This document shows positions 49,798 through 57,413 of a stretch of DNA of 64,000 nt, one piece after another (positions within the stretch are counted from its first letter, which is position 1; the number at the start of each line of letters is the position of its first letter). Both the position numbers and the translations under genes were made by a program. The notes beneath the pieces are model-generated. The model was not told the origin of the DNA. It saw only the letters and a program-made list of their open reading frames with translations, and did not search any database. Origin of the DNA: JADKAV01 sp963769435 (GTDB lineage: Bacteria > Actinomycetota > Actinomycetes > S36-B12 > UBA10799); assembly GCA_963769435.1 (NCBI GenBank), contig CAVYLN010000002.1:1984001-2048000 (forward strand). Reading direction: 5' to 3'.

Positions 49798-50182
49798 GTG
49801 CCATTCGTGCATCATGTGACCCTGACCGTCGCCGAGGTGCAGCGCAGCGCCGAGTTCTACCAGCGACTTTTCGGTCCGGCGGATGTGGCTCACCGGGAAG
49901 GTCCGGGCTGGACGAGGCAGCGGCTGCTGTGGCCGAACGGACTCATGCTCGGGGTGACGCAGTTCGACGACGAGGACGACGGGTTCGACCCGGCGCGGGT
50001 CGGACTCGACCACGTGGGCTTCGGGGTTGGAAGCGCCGATGCCGTGTACGGCTGGGTGGAGCGGATGGATGACCTCGGGATCGAGCACGGGCCGGTCGAG
50101 GACGTGCCCGCACGCGGTGGTCGTCACCGGCCGTGATCCCGACGGCATCCCGATCGAGTTCTATTGGCCGCGGGTCACATGA
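49798..50182 (+). CDS. VOC-family (glyoxalase/bleomycin-resistance fold) protein (one frame break)
   Basis: The protein of about 128 residues has the betaalphabetabetabeta repeat typical of VOC metalloproteins: HHVTLTVAEVQRSAEFYQRL at the start, LDHVGFGVGSADAV in the second half, and the end VTGRDPDGIPIEFYWP. A single-base break near 50115 separates VEDVPA from VVVTGRDPDG. GGAGG at 49787-49791 gives a 6-base spacing to the chosen GTG. The 3' end overlaps sodX by 8 bases. Confidence 0.8.
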
Positions 50183-50492
50183 ACCGTCGCGGGATCGCCA
50201 GCAGCACTCGGTAGCTGCCCGCGACCGGGACCCGGCCGAGTGTGCGCGAGTCGACGCCCGCCGGGTTGTCGGAGCTTACGGTCATGGTGCCGCCGCCGGC
50301 CTCGGCGACCCGCTTGACCAACCAGAATCCGGGTCGGTCGGGGTGTTCGAAACAACGCAACTGCCCTGGTTTCGCAGGACCATACGGGGTCGCGAGAAGT
50401 CCCTGTCCTTCGACGAGGGTGGGCTCCATCGAACGGTCCGAAACGATGAATCGGCGTAGCGGAAGCCGGGATCGCCCACTGTTGGACTGCAC
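50175..50492 (-). CDS. sodX: SodX: S26-type peptidase for nickel superoxide dismutase maturation
   Basis: The 105-residue S24/S26 signal-peptidase-like protein has the catalytic Ser region SDRSMEPTLVEGQGLLA and the catalytic Lys in FWLVKRVAEAGGG. It lacks a membrane anchor. Ni-SOD must have its leader removed to expose His1, and a peptidase of this type next to sodN does this in other bacteria. Here the gene is divergent, starting 49 bases from the sodN start. I chose the GTG at 50492. Confidence 0.85.
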   Translation of the reverse strand: MQSNSGRSRLPLRRFIVSDRSMEPTLVEGQGLLATPYGPAKPGQLRCFEHPDRPGFWLVKRVAEAGGGTMTVSSDNPAGVDSRTLGRVPVAGSYRVLLAIPRRFM

Positions 50493-50540
50493 GCCAGGAT
50501 TGTAGGCTCGGCAGTGAATCCACTGATGAAGGAGTTGCAC

Positions 50541-50963
50541 ATGCTTGCCAGGTTGTTCTCATCGGCCACGGTCGCCCACGCGCACTGCGACCTGTACTGC
50601 GGGGTCTACGACCCGGCGCAGGCGAAGATCGAGGCGATGTCGGTGCTCAAGATCGCCAAGAAGTACCAGGAGTCCGACGACGAGGTGTTCCGCAACCGCT
50701 GCATCCTCATCAAGGAGCAGCGCGCAGAGGAGACCAAGCACCACCTCATGGTGCTGTGGGCGGACTTCTTCGCTCCCGAGCATTTCGCGCAGTTCCCGAA
50801 CCTGCACGAGTTGTTCTGGAAGGCCACCCACCAGGCCGGCGAGGCCAAGAAGTCGATGGACCCGGCGGCCGGCGAGCAGTTGATCGCCTACATCGACGAG
50901 ATCGCCGACATCTTCTGGCAGACCGACAAGGCCAAGCAGATGGGCGTGTACCCGCCCGCATAG
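50541..50963 (+). CDS. sodN: Nickel superoxide dismutase (Ni-hook reads HCDLYC)
   Basis: The product is about 140 residues: a 14-residue leader (MLARLFSSATVAHA) followed by the mature start HCDLYCGVYDPAQAKIEA. His1, Cys2 and Cys6 are the nickel ligands. In known Ni-SODs residue 5 of the hook is Pro (HCDLPC); here it is Tyr. The rest is the normal four-helix body (KEQRAEETKHHLMVLWADFF). It dismutates superoxide in the cytoplasm. AAGGAG lies 6 bases before the chosen ATG. Confidence 0.92.
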   Translation: MLARLFSSATVAHAHCDLYCGVYDPAQAKIEAMSVLKIAKKYQESDDEVFRNRCILIKEQRAEETKHHLMVLWADFFAPEHFAQFPNLHELFWKATHQAGEAKKSMDPAAGEQLIAYIDEIADIFWQTDKAKQMGVYPPA

Positions 50964-51025
50964 CGCGCGGCAACGCCACCTGAAACCTGCGGGCCCCCGC
51001 GGCGGCGTTCACCGGAGGCGGCGGC

Positions 51026-51093
51026 GTTGGAGAACGTCAACGAGGTTGGAGAACACACGCGTGTCTTCTCCAACCTCGTTGACGTTCTCCAAC
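51026..51093. repeat. Perfect 28-bp-arm palindrome (type A, locus 2)
   Basis: Arms 51026-51053 and 51066-51093 are exact complements around a 12-base centre with ACACGCGTGT. The arm is GTTGGAG, 12 variable bases, GTTGGAGAA, the same plan as at 10986-11053; eight of the 12 variable bases differ from locus 1 and all changes are matched in the other arm. It lies between the convergent sodN and helicase genes. Confidence 0.9.
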
Positions 51094-51183
51094 CTCGCGG
51101 CCTGGTGCCGGTCCAACCTCGCGGCCTGGCGCCGTCCAACCTCGCGGCCTGGCGCCGGTCCAACCTCGCGGTCTGGTGCCGGC
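51089..51183. repeat. Four tandem copies of a 23-24-base unit from the palindrome arm
   Basis: Units beginning CCAACCTCGCGG start at 51089, 51113, 51136 and 51160. The CCAACCTCG part equals the start of the palindrome's right arm. Units differ by a few bases in the CTGGYGCCG part. No gene is seen in this gap. Confidence 0.85.
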
Positions 51184-51197
51184 CAGCGGCTCTAGGT

Positions 51198-52469
51198 TCA
51201 GGCTGCCCGTCGGCGCGGCCGGTTGGCCGGACGACGCCCACGGCCCCCGTGGTTGCGGGGACGGCCGCTGGGCTGCGGCTCGACGTGGTTGAACACCGGC
51301 TCGTGGTTCTTCGGCGCGGCAGGTCCGACCAGATCGGTGATCGCGGCGTGCCCCGGGTGGACGGTGATCGGGGCCGCGGTGACCTCTGCCATCCGCAGCA
51401 TTCGCGTGAGGTCGCGGCGCTGCGCCTGGGTCCCGACCGAGACGACCGTGCCCCGTGCTCCGGCCCGCGCGGTGCGGCCGCACCGGTGCAGGTAGGTCTT
51501 GTGTTCGGCCGCGGGATCGACGTGGACCACGAGGTCGATGTCATCGACGTGGATGCCACGGGCGGCGATGTCGGTGGCGACCAGGACCCGCACCTTCCCG
51601 TCGCTGAACGCGGCCAGGTTGCGCTTACGCGCGGCCTGCGAGAGGTTGCCGTGCAGATCGACGGCCGGGATGCCCGACGCCGTCAACTGGCGCGCCAGTT
51701 TCTTGGCGGCGTGCTTCGTGCGGGTGAAGGCCAGAGCCCGGTTGTGCCCGGACATGAGTTCGCGCACCACCTGATGCTTGTCGGACTCGGTGACGGTCAG
51801 AAGGTGGTGGCTCATCGACGGCACAGGCGCAGCCGCGGCGTCGACATGGTGCGTCGCCGGGTTGTGCAGGTACTTGCGCACCAGCACGCCGACCGCTCCG
51901 TCCAGGGTCGCGGAGAACAACAGGCGTTGGCCATCGCGGGCGGTCTGGTCGAGCAGGCGCTTGGACGCGGGCAGGAAGCCGAGGTCGGCGAGGTGGTCGG
52001 CCTCGTCCAGCACGCTGATCTGCACCTGGTCGAGTCGGCAGTGCCCCTGCCGGATCAGGTCCTCGAGGCGCCCCGGGGTCGCCACCACGATGTCGGTGCC
52101 CCGGCTCAACGCCCGAACCTGCGGGTTCTGGGGAACGCCCCCGACGACTGTCGCCACACTGAGGCCGCCGGCCTGCGCCAGGGGTCGCATGGTGTCGGTC
52201 ACCTGGCTGGCGAGTTCGCGGGTGGGCACCAGGATCATGGCCCGCGGTGCGCCGGGCTTGCTGCGCCGGCCGCTGAGCCGGATGGCCACGGGCAGGCAGA
52301 AGGCGATCGTCTTGCCGCTGCCGGTGCGGCCACGGCCGAGTACGTCGCGCCCTGCGATCGAGTCGGGCAGGGTGCTGGTCTGGATCGGGAAGGGTTCGGT
52401 GATTCCTTGAGCGGAAAGTGCCTGCGCATATTCGCCGGGCACACCGAGGTCGGTGAAACGTACTGACAT
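51198..52469 (-). CDS. DEAD-box ATP-dependent RNA helicase
   Basis: This protein of about 423 residues has all the DEAD-box motifs: Q motif region FPIQTSTLP, GRTGSGKT (I), PTRELA (Ia), TPGRLEDL (Ib), DEAD (II), SAT (III), and HRCGRTARAG (VI). A Gly/Arg/Pro-rich tail (about 40 residues) probably contacts RNA. It unwinds RNA duplexes in ribosome assembly or mRNA turnover. The chosen ATG (MSVRFTDLG) begins the conserved part. The 362-base gap upstream is unusually long for this window. Confidence 0.92.
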   Translation of the reverse strand: MSVRFTDLGVPGEYAQALSAQGITEPFPIQTSTLPDSIAGRDVLGRGRTGSGKTIAFCLPVAIRLSGRRSKPGAPRAMILVPTRELASQVTDTMRPLAQAGGLSVATVVGGVPQNPQVRALSRGTDIVVATPGRLEDLIRQGHCRLDQVQISVLDEADHLADLGFLPASKRLLDQTARDGQRLLFSATLDGAVGVLVRKYLHNPATHHVDAAAAPVPSMSHHLLTVTESDKHQVVRELMSGHNRALAFTRTKHAAKKLARQLTASGIPAVDLHGNLSQAARKRNLAAFSDGKVRVLVATDIAARGIHVDDIDLVVHVDPAAEHKTYLHRCGRTARAGARGTVVSVGTQAQRRDLTRMLRMAEVTAAPITVHPGHAAITDLVGPAAPKNHEPVFNHVEPQPSGRPRNHGGRGRRPANRPRRRAA

Positions 52470-52680
52470 TGAGAATCCATTCGGTTGCGTGGTCGTGGGT
52501 GCAAAGAGGCCCACTCAGATTCCAACCGGAGAAGACAGCCACCCTTCACGGGTGTAGCTCACGACCGTTGGCGGGGCTCTGTGCCCTGCCGGTCTGTTGT
52601 CCACAGTACGGCACTGGCACAACGAAGCACACCCCGGTGATGGGTGAGGTCCATCACGCGCGGTGTCGGCCCTGGACTCG

Positions 52681-52737
52681 GCACACGAACTGGTTGGCGA
52701 TTCGGGCAGGAAGCCATCTCCCAACCAGTTTCTGCGG
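52681..52737. repeat. Palindrome type B, degenerate copy
   Basis: The arms ACGAACTGGTTGG and CCAACCAGTT pair, but the outer bases have decayed. The loop contains CGGGCAGG, also present in the perfect copy 95 bases downstream. Confidence 0.7.
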
Positions 52738-52775
52738 AAATGGTGTCGGGAATAGGCGGTTCTGGGCGATTTATC

Positions 52776-52822
52776 CCGCACGAACTGGTTGCGGGCAGGC
52801 GCGTCCCAACCAGTTCGTGCGG
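52776..52822. repeat. Palindrome type B, perfect copy
   Basis: Arms 52776-52791 (CCGCACGAACTGGTTG) and 52807-52822 are exact complements with a 15-base loop containing CGGGCAGG. It lies directly after the end of the minus-strand lipoprotein gene, so it could end that transcript. Confidence 0.8.
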
Positions 52823-52831
52823 TGCCAACGG

Positions 52832-53137
52832 TCACGCCGCGCGGGCGGCCCGCAGCTCGTCCTCACAGGTCTGCAACCGCTTGGCGATGTACATGTCCTC
52901 GCCTGCGCCGACCCCGAGACGGCGGGCCAACTGCATCAATTCCTCGATCCGCTCAGCCTGGTCCTCGGCGTCCCCGGAGCCGTCGCGCGTCAGCACGTCG
53001 GCGACGTTGGCGCAGAACTGGTCGACCTGGGCCTGGCTCACGGTGCTGGCCGTCGGAGTGGGTCGGGGTTCGTCCTGCGTGGCACTGCAGGCGCCCAGCA
53101 GGACCACTACGGCGGATACGGCCACGGCGCGGTACAT
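52832..53137 (-). CDS. Small lipoprotein
   Basis: The 101-residue protein has a lipobox signal (VSAVVVLLGAC) and a mature helical domain with two Cys (QFCANVADVL and RLQTCEDELR) that may form a disulfide. I do not recognise the family. It is preceded by a strong hairpin that ends the upstream sulfur operon, so it is a separate transcription unit. Confidence 0.72.
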   Translation of the reverse strand: MYRAVAVSAVVVLLGACSATQDEPRPTPTASTVSQAQVDQFCANVADVLTRDGSGDAEDQAERIEELMQLARRLGVGAGEDMYIAKRLQTCEDELRAARAA

Positions 53138-53174
53138 GCCTTGGAGAGTAGTCCTAACCCGTCCAGAAAGGCCG

Positions 53175-53204
53175 AACCGGCGCCGCGTGGTCGCGGCGCC
53201 GGTT
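53175..53204 (-). terminator. Terminator of the sulfur operon
   Basis: A perfect 13-bp stem (AACCGGCGCCGCG and its complement, 53175-53187 with 53192-53204) with a 4-base loop lies 16 bases after the dsrE2-like stop. On the minus strand it is followed by a CTTTCTGG stretch; on the plus strand by CTCTTT. Confidence 0.8.
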
Positions 53205-53220
53205 CTCTTTCCCACCCGGT

Positions 53221-53742
53221 CTAGATGAACAGCATCTGCGCGCCGTCACTCATCTCGATGAAGTCGGTCGCGTTGATGATGCCGTCGACGTCGTCGCGCA
53301 GGTCCGACTCCTCGAGGTTGTTCATGTCCGCGGACATCCGGCATGCCCAGAGGTGGCCACCGGAGGCCACGATCTGGTCGAGGAAGTCCGGCACCTCGGG
53401 GATGCCCAGATCGGCGATCTGCTTCTTCATCATCTTCGTCGCCACCTGTGTCATACCCGGCAGCGGCGACAAGGACTGCGGCATCTTCGTGTCGCGGCCC
53501 GGCAGGTGCATCGCCGTGTTGCCGACCGGCGAGAACTGCAGTTCGTTCATGCGGGACTTCGTGATCATGTCGAAACCCCAGAAGGTGAAGAACAGGTGGG
53601 TCTCGATGCCTTCGCCCAGCGCGGCATTGGCCAGGACCAGGGCCGGGTAGGCCATGTCCAGGTTGCCCTTGGAGCAGATGATCACCAGTTTGCGGTCGGT
53701 CTCGTCGTCGTCGCCGAAGTCCGGAATGATTGCGTCAGCCAT
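53221..53742 (-). CDS. DsrE2-like (DsrE/DsrF/DrsH family) sulfur-carrier protein
   Basis: The 173-residue protein starts with the core strand KLVIICSKGNLDMAYPALVLAN, containing the candidate sulfur-carrying Cys in ICSKGNLD, then FFTFWGFDMI, a helical region (MTQVATKMMKKQIADLGIPE), and LWACRMSADMN with a second conserved-looking Cys. This is the DsrE2 type, often encoded with TusE-like and SQR-like genes for persulfide handling in the cytoplasm. It is last in the operon, 12 bases after the TusE-like gene. Confidence 0.88.
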   Translation of the reverse strand: MADAIIPDFGDDDETDRKLVIICSKGNLDMAYPALVLANAALGEGIETHLFFTFWGFDMITKSRMNELQFSPVGNTAMHLPGRDTKMPQSLSPLPGMTQVATKMMKKQIADLGIPEVPDFLDQIVASGGHLWACRMSADMNNLEESDLRDDVDGIINATDFIEMSDGAQMLFI

Positions 53743-53754
53743 GTCAGTGTCTCC

Positions 53755-54069
53755 TCACACGCAGCCGTGCGGCTTGGGCAGTCCGGCCACGTAGGCCATC
53801 TTGCGAGCCGGCTTCTTGGGGAACAGCTGGAACTGCTCCTTGGTCGGGAATCCGCCGACGCTCTGCACCCGGCGGGTGGTGGCGGTCTCGTTCTTCTCCT
53901 TGAAGTCCTCGCGCAGCCAGCGGATCAGTTCCCAGTGGCGGTCGGTCATGTCGATACCGATGTTCCCGGCGAGTTCCTTGCCGATGTCCTCGGTCCACTC
54001 GTCGTACTCGGTGAGAAAACCTTCGTCGTTGATCTGGACCTCTTGGCCTGCGATCGTGGCGGTGGGCAT
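53755..54069 (-). CDS. TusE/DsrC-like sulfur relay protein, single C-terminal cysteine
   Basis: The 104-residue protein follows the TusE/DsrC fold (DEGFLTEYDEWTEDIGKELA, DRHWELIRWLREDF) and ends AGLPKPHGCV with the conserved penultimate Cys. The second Cys, which in true DsrC lies about ten residues earlier, is Ala here (ARKMAYVAGLP). The protein can thus carry a persulfide on one Cys but not form the intramolecular disulfide or trisulfide of dissimilatory DsrC. It sits between DUF1641 and dsrE2-like genes. Confidence 0.9.
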   Translation of the reverse strand: MPTATIAGQEVQINDEGFLTEYDEWTEDIGKELAGNIGIDMTDRHWELIRWLREDFKEKNETATTRRVQSVGGFPTKEQFQLFPKKPARKMAYVAGLPKPHGCV

Positions 54070-54072
54070 TTG

Positions 54073-54788
54073 TTACTTCCTTCCTTGGGTGGAGGCCGGC
54101 GCGCTCTCCTCGCCGACAGTGTGCAGCATCGCCATGACCTTGGCGAGGCCACGACGGGTTTGCGGGTCGCGCATCGACTTGAGCAGCGCGAACATTGATG
54201 GCGGTTCCATGTGGCTGTCCTCGACGTCGGACACGCTGACCGCGGTGCGCTGGACCAGGCCCATGACCTCGGGCTGGGTCATCTCCTTGACCGCGTTCAG
54301 AATCGTGACCACGTTGTCACCGAGGGCCTTGACATCGTCCTCGGTGAACTCGGTGACCACCCGGTCGGCGATCATCCCGCCCTGCCGGGCGAACGCGAAG
54401 TAGCCCTTGTCGTCGGCGACGGCCAGCACCTCGGTCAGCTTGGCCACGCCGGGCCGCTCAGCGAGTTCACGGTGTGCAGCAACTCGGACAGGCTGTCGAG
54501 CTGGGCCAGCAGCGCCTCCAGCTGCGGCAGGCTGCGGGCCAGCGTCCGCAGCGAACCGGGCGGCGTCCTCGACTGGACATCCGGGCTGAGATCCTCGAGC
54601 TCGCGTCGCTGGCCATCTCCATGGCCCGCTCGGGTGACCGGCGTCAGGGTCTCGGTCGAGTTCGGCCATGCGCTCGCGGAGTCTCGCGCTGGCGCTGCAG
54701 TTCCTCGACGATGAAGTCCATCTGGTCGCTGAGCCGGTCGATGCACGGTCAGCTCGCGATGCTCGGTTCGGCGTGACGGTGCAGTCAT
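54073..54788 (-). CDS. DUF1641 protein (frame breaks)
   Basis: The protein of about 238 residues is a helical DUF1641-type protein: an N-terminal coiled segment (QMDFIVEELQRQ-like in one frame), then ELAERPGVAKLTEVLAVADD and the conserved block QPEVMGLVQRTAVSVSD. DUF1641 proteins are encoded beside flavoprotein sulfide:quinone or NADH oxidoreductases and are thought to be partner subunits. The ATG overlaps the SQR stop (TGATG). Breaks lie near 54730-54600 and 54460. Confidence 0.75.
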
Positions 54789-56028
54789 CAGACCGGTCCT
54801 CTGTCTCCTTGCCGGCCATCGACATCAGCGCGGGCAGCGGCAGTTCCTTGCCCGGCAGCAGGATGTTCCAGTACATCCAGCGGAACATCAGCTTGCCCCA
54901 GTGGTTGATCTCGGTCTCCTTCAGCAGCGAGAACGGCCCGATTCCGGGCAGCGGGTACTTGCCCGGGCAGCGGCTCCGTCGTCGTAGTTGAAGTCGATGA
55001 GCAGCCCCTTGCCGTGGCCGGATCTCGATGAAGCAGTTGGCGTGGCCGTCGAAGGGCTCGGTCATCGGCAGGCCCTGGATGTGCTCCAGGAAGTTCTTCG
55101 CGAACAGGTCCATCGCGAAGTGGGCGACGGACCCGGCCTTCGACGCGGGGATGTCGGAGGCGTCGCCGAGCGGCGAAGATGTTGTCGTGCGCCTTGGACA
55201 GCAGCGTGTGCGGGTCGACCGGCACGTAGTTCAGGTCGTCTCCGAGCCCGGACTTCGCGATGTAGTCGGCGCCCATGTTCACCGGGATGGTCACCAGCAG
55301 GTCGAAGGGGATCTCGCGCTCGTCGAAGGAGACGATCTTGCTTCTCCTCGGCGTCCACCGACTCGATCATGAAGTCGGGCTCCAGCGCGATGTGGCGCGT
55401 CTCGAGCATGTCGCCGAGGTGCTTCGACGCCACCGGCTTGGTGAAAGCGCCCTCGAGCGGGGTCACGTAGGTGATGTCGACCTTGTCGCGCATCCCCTTC
55501 TCCTCGAAGAACGCGTCGGCCAGGAAGGTGAATTCCAGCGGTGCGACCGGGCACTTGATGGGCATCTCGCAGATCTGGACGACGAGCTTGCCGCCCTCCC
55601 AGGTCTTCAGTTTCTCGCCGAGCGCGGTGGCGCCCTCGAAGGTGTAGAACTCGTGCACGTTGTCGCGCAGGTCGTCCTCCATGCCCGGTGTCTCGTCGGG
55701 GCGCGGGGTGGTGCCGGTGGCGATGATCAGGTAGTCGTAGGGCAGTTCCTGACCGCCCTCCAGAAGCACCTTGTTCTCGTCCGGGACGACCTTGTCGATC
55801 GTGGCCGTGATCAGGTCCACGCCGTCCGGGATGAAGCGCTTGGTGGGCTTGGTCACCTCGTCGGGCGTGTACGCGCCGAACGGGATGAACAGGTAGCCCG
55901 GCTGGTAGTAGTGCGTCTGGTGCTGATCGACGATGGTGATCTTCCACTCGTCACCAAGGTGTTTCGGCGAGCTTGTTCGCGGCCATGGTTCCGGCGGTTC
56001 CGGCGCCGAGGATCACAAGCCTCTTCAT
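54788..56028 (-). CDS. Sulfide:quinone oxidoreductase-like FAD protein (frame breaks)
   Basis: The flavoprotein of about 413 residues has an N-terminal dinucleotide motif (LVILGAGTAGTMAANKL), HYYQPGYLFIPFGAY, LIIATGTTPRPDETPGM, the Cys pair in QICEMPIKCPVAPLEF, the FAD end GDASDIPASKAGSVAH, and a C-terminal amphipathic part (INHWGKLMFRWMYWN) for membrane contact. This fits the SQR family, which oxidises sulfide to persulfide or polysulfide and feeds the quinone pool. Breaks lie near 55965, 55340, 55175, 55010-54965 and at the very end. Its ATG overlaps the regulator stop (ATGA). Confidence 0.85.
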
Positions 56029-56654
56029 CGTTTCTCCTCTTTCTGTGCGCCGGCGGATACCGACGCGGTTCGGGACAGGGCTGCTGCAATTCGGGGGAGG
56101 GCCTCGAGGACCTCGCGTCGCTCGGCGCCGTCGAGGTCGTACAGGTCGGTGCGGTGCTGCTGGGCCGGGCTGACGCCGCCCGCGAGCACCATGCCGACCA
56201 GTTCACGGCCCGATCGCACGAAGGCACGGGCACATTCGAAGCCGAGCTGACCGGGCTGGAACTGCGGCTCCATGTTGTGGTCGTCGGCCAGCTGCTGCCA
56301 TTCGGCGATGCAGGTCGGTACCACGGTCGGATCGTCGGCGTGCTCGACCATCCACTGACAGGGGTTCGCGATCGGGGTGATCGGGTGGCCGTCCATGTCG
56401 GTGACCACCAGCATCACGCCGAGCAGGTCCGCGGACAGTTCCGCGATCGCCGCGGCCACCGACGGATCCAGGGGGGAGGTGTTCAGAGCCGGCATGTCTC
56501 CCGAGACGAGTGCGTAGATCTCCTGAGCGGGGAAGCGCCACTGCTTCCCGACGCGGATCGCGGGGAGCCGCCCGTCCTCGGCCATGCGGTAGACGGTGGA
56601 ACGGTCGATGTGAAGAACATCCTGTACCTGTCGCGCGCTGAGCAGGTTCTGCAT
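56025..56654 (-). CDS. BldC/MerR-type HTH regulator with PocR sensory domain
   Basis: The protein (about 209 residues) has an N-terminal excisionase/BldC-like winged helix (LLSARQVQDVLHIDRSTVYR, GRLPAIRVGKQWRFP) and a PocR-like ligand or redox domain (LGVMLVVTDMDGHPITPIAN, then NPCQW, TCIAEW, FECARAFV, GMVLAGGV) with three Cys. It is the first gene of the sulfur operon and most likely senses a sulfur or redox signal and controls the operon. A longer start at 56675 is possible; the one at 56654 leaves the repeat operator upstream. Confidence 0.85.
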   Translation of the reverse strand: MQNLLSARQVQDVLHIDRSTVYRMAEDGRLPAIRVGKQWRFPAQEIYALVSGDMPALNTSPLDPSVAAAIAELSADLLGVMLVVTDMDGHPITPIANPCQWMVEHADDPTVVPTCIAEWQQLADDHNMEPQFQPGQLGFECARAFVRSGRELVGMVLAGGVSPAQQHRTDLYDLDGAERREVLEALPRIAAALSRTASVSAGAQKEEKR

Positions 56655-56679
56655 TGTGCCCGAAGGCGTCCGCATTGTC

Positions 56680-56719
56680 TGCACACTATGCAGGATACGC
56701 CGTGTATGCACACCATGCA
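56680..56719. promoter_or_regulatory. Direct-repeat operator candidate for the sulfur-operon regulator
   Basis: TGCACACYATGCA occurs twice as a direct repeat (56680-56692 and 56707-56719), 27 bases apart, just upstream of the regulator start. BldC-type proteins are known to bind direct repeats head to tail, so these are the natural candidate sites. The region between them also has AT-richer stretches that could be the promoter. Confidence 0.6.
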
Positions 56720-56763
56720 CACACGGGGGTGCGTCTCCGGCCGCCACACGTCAGAATGCCGGC

Positions 56764-57393
56764 ATGTACGCGGGTGTGGACGGGTGTCGCAAGGGCTGGG
56801 TCGCGCTGCTCCTGCCCGAACAGCGGCTGATCGAGGGGTGCACCACGTTCGACGACGTGCTTTCACAGCTACCACCCGGGACCACGGTGGGGGTCGACAT
56901 GCCGATCGGTCCACCGGAACGTGGTGAAAGGCGGTGTGACCTCGCCGCGAAGGCGGCCCTGGGCCGGTTCGGGTCGAGCCTGTTCATGACCCCGACCCGT
57001 GCCGCGTTGGAATGCCCGACCCAAGCAGAGGCCTCGCGGGTCAACCGAGCTCTGGGCGGCAAGGGGGTCTCCGCGCAGGCGTTCGCGCTGCGCGGCAAGA
57101 TCGCCGAGGTGGATGCCGCCGACCGCGCCGGGGTGATCGAGGTCCATCCGGAGCTGACCTTCAGGGTCCTCGGGTCGCCGCGCTTCGGCAAGAAGTCGTG
57201 GGCGGGGCTGCGCGAGCGGTTGGCGATCCTGCGCGAGCAGGGTCTCGATCCGATGCGTTGGGAGTCGACCGGCTGGGCCGCCGCCGATGACACTCTGGAC
57301 GCGGCCGCGGCGGCCCTCAGCGCGCAGCGGTACGCGCACGGGCGGGCGCGGCCGTTCCCGCAGGACGGCGACGACCCGCGAATCTGGGCGTGA
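56764..57393 (+). CDS. DUF429 family protein
   Basis: This 209-residue protein matches DUF429: GVDGCRKGWVALLL at the start (an RNase H-like first strand with Asp), then VGVDMPIGPPERGERRCD with a second Asp, LFMTPTRAAL, and EVHPELTFRVLG. The fold and acidic residues suggest a nuclease-like active site, but no activity is established. It is divergent from the sulfur-operon regulator. Confidence 0.87.
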   Translation: MYAGVDGCRKGWVALLLPEQRLIEGCTTFDDVLSQLPPGTTVGVDMPIGPPERGERRCDLAAKAALGRFGSSLFMTPTRAALECPTQAEASRVNRALGGKGVSAQAFALRGKIAEVDAADRAGVIEVHPELTFRVLGSPRFGKKSWAGLRERLAILREQGLDPMRWESTGWAAADDTLDAAAAALSAQRYAHGRARPFPQDGDDPRIWA

Positions 57394-57413
57394 GTCCGCT
57401 CTACAGTGGGCGC

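Larger units (their letters stand above)
52470..52831. other. Gene-free region upstream of the helicase
   Basis: I see no credible gene in these 362 bases. The part next to the helicase probably holds its promoter and a long 5' leader, as is common for DEAD-box helicase genes. The distal half holds two related palindromes, listed separately. Confidence 0.6.

Noticed and set aside
51089..51183. Possible CRISPR array
   Set aside because: Units are contiguous at 23-24 bases with no spacers, and no cas genes are present.
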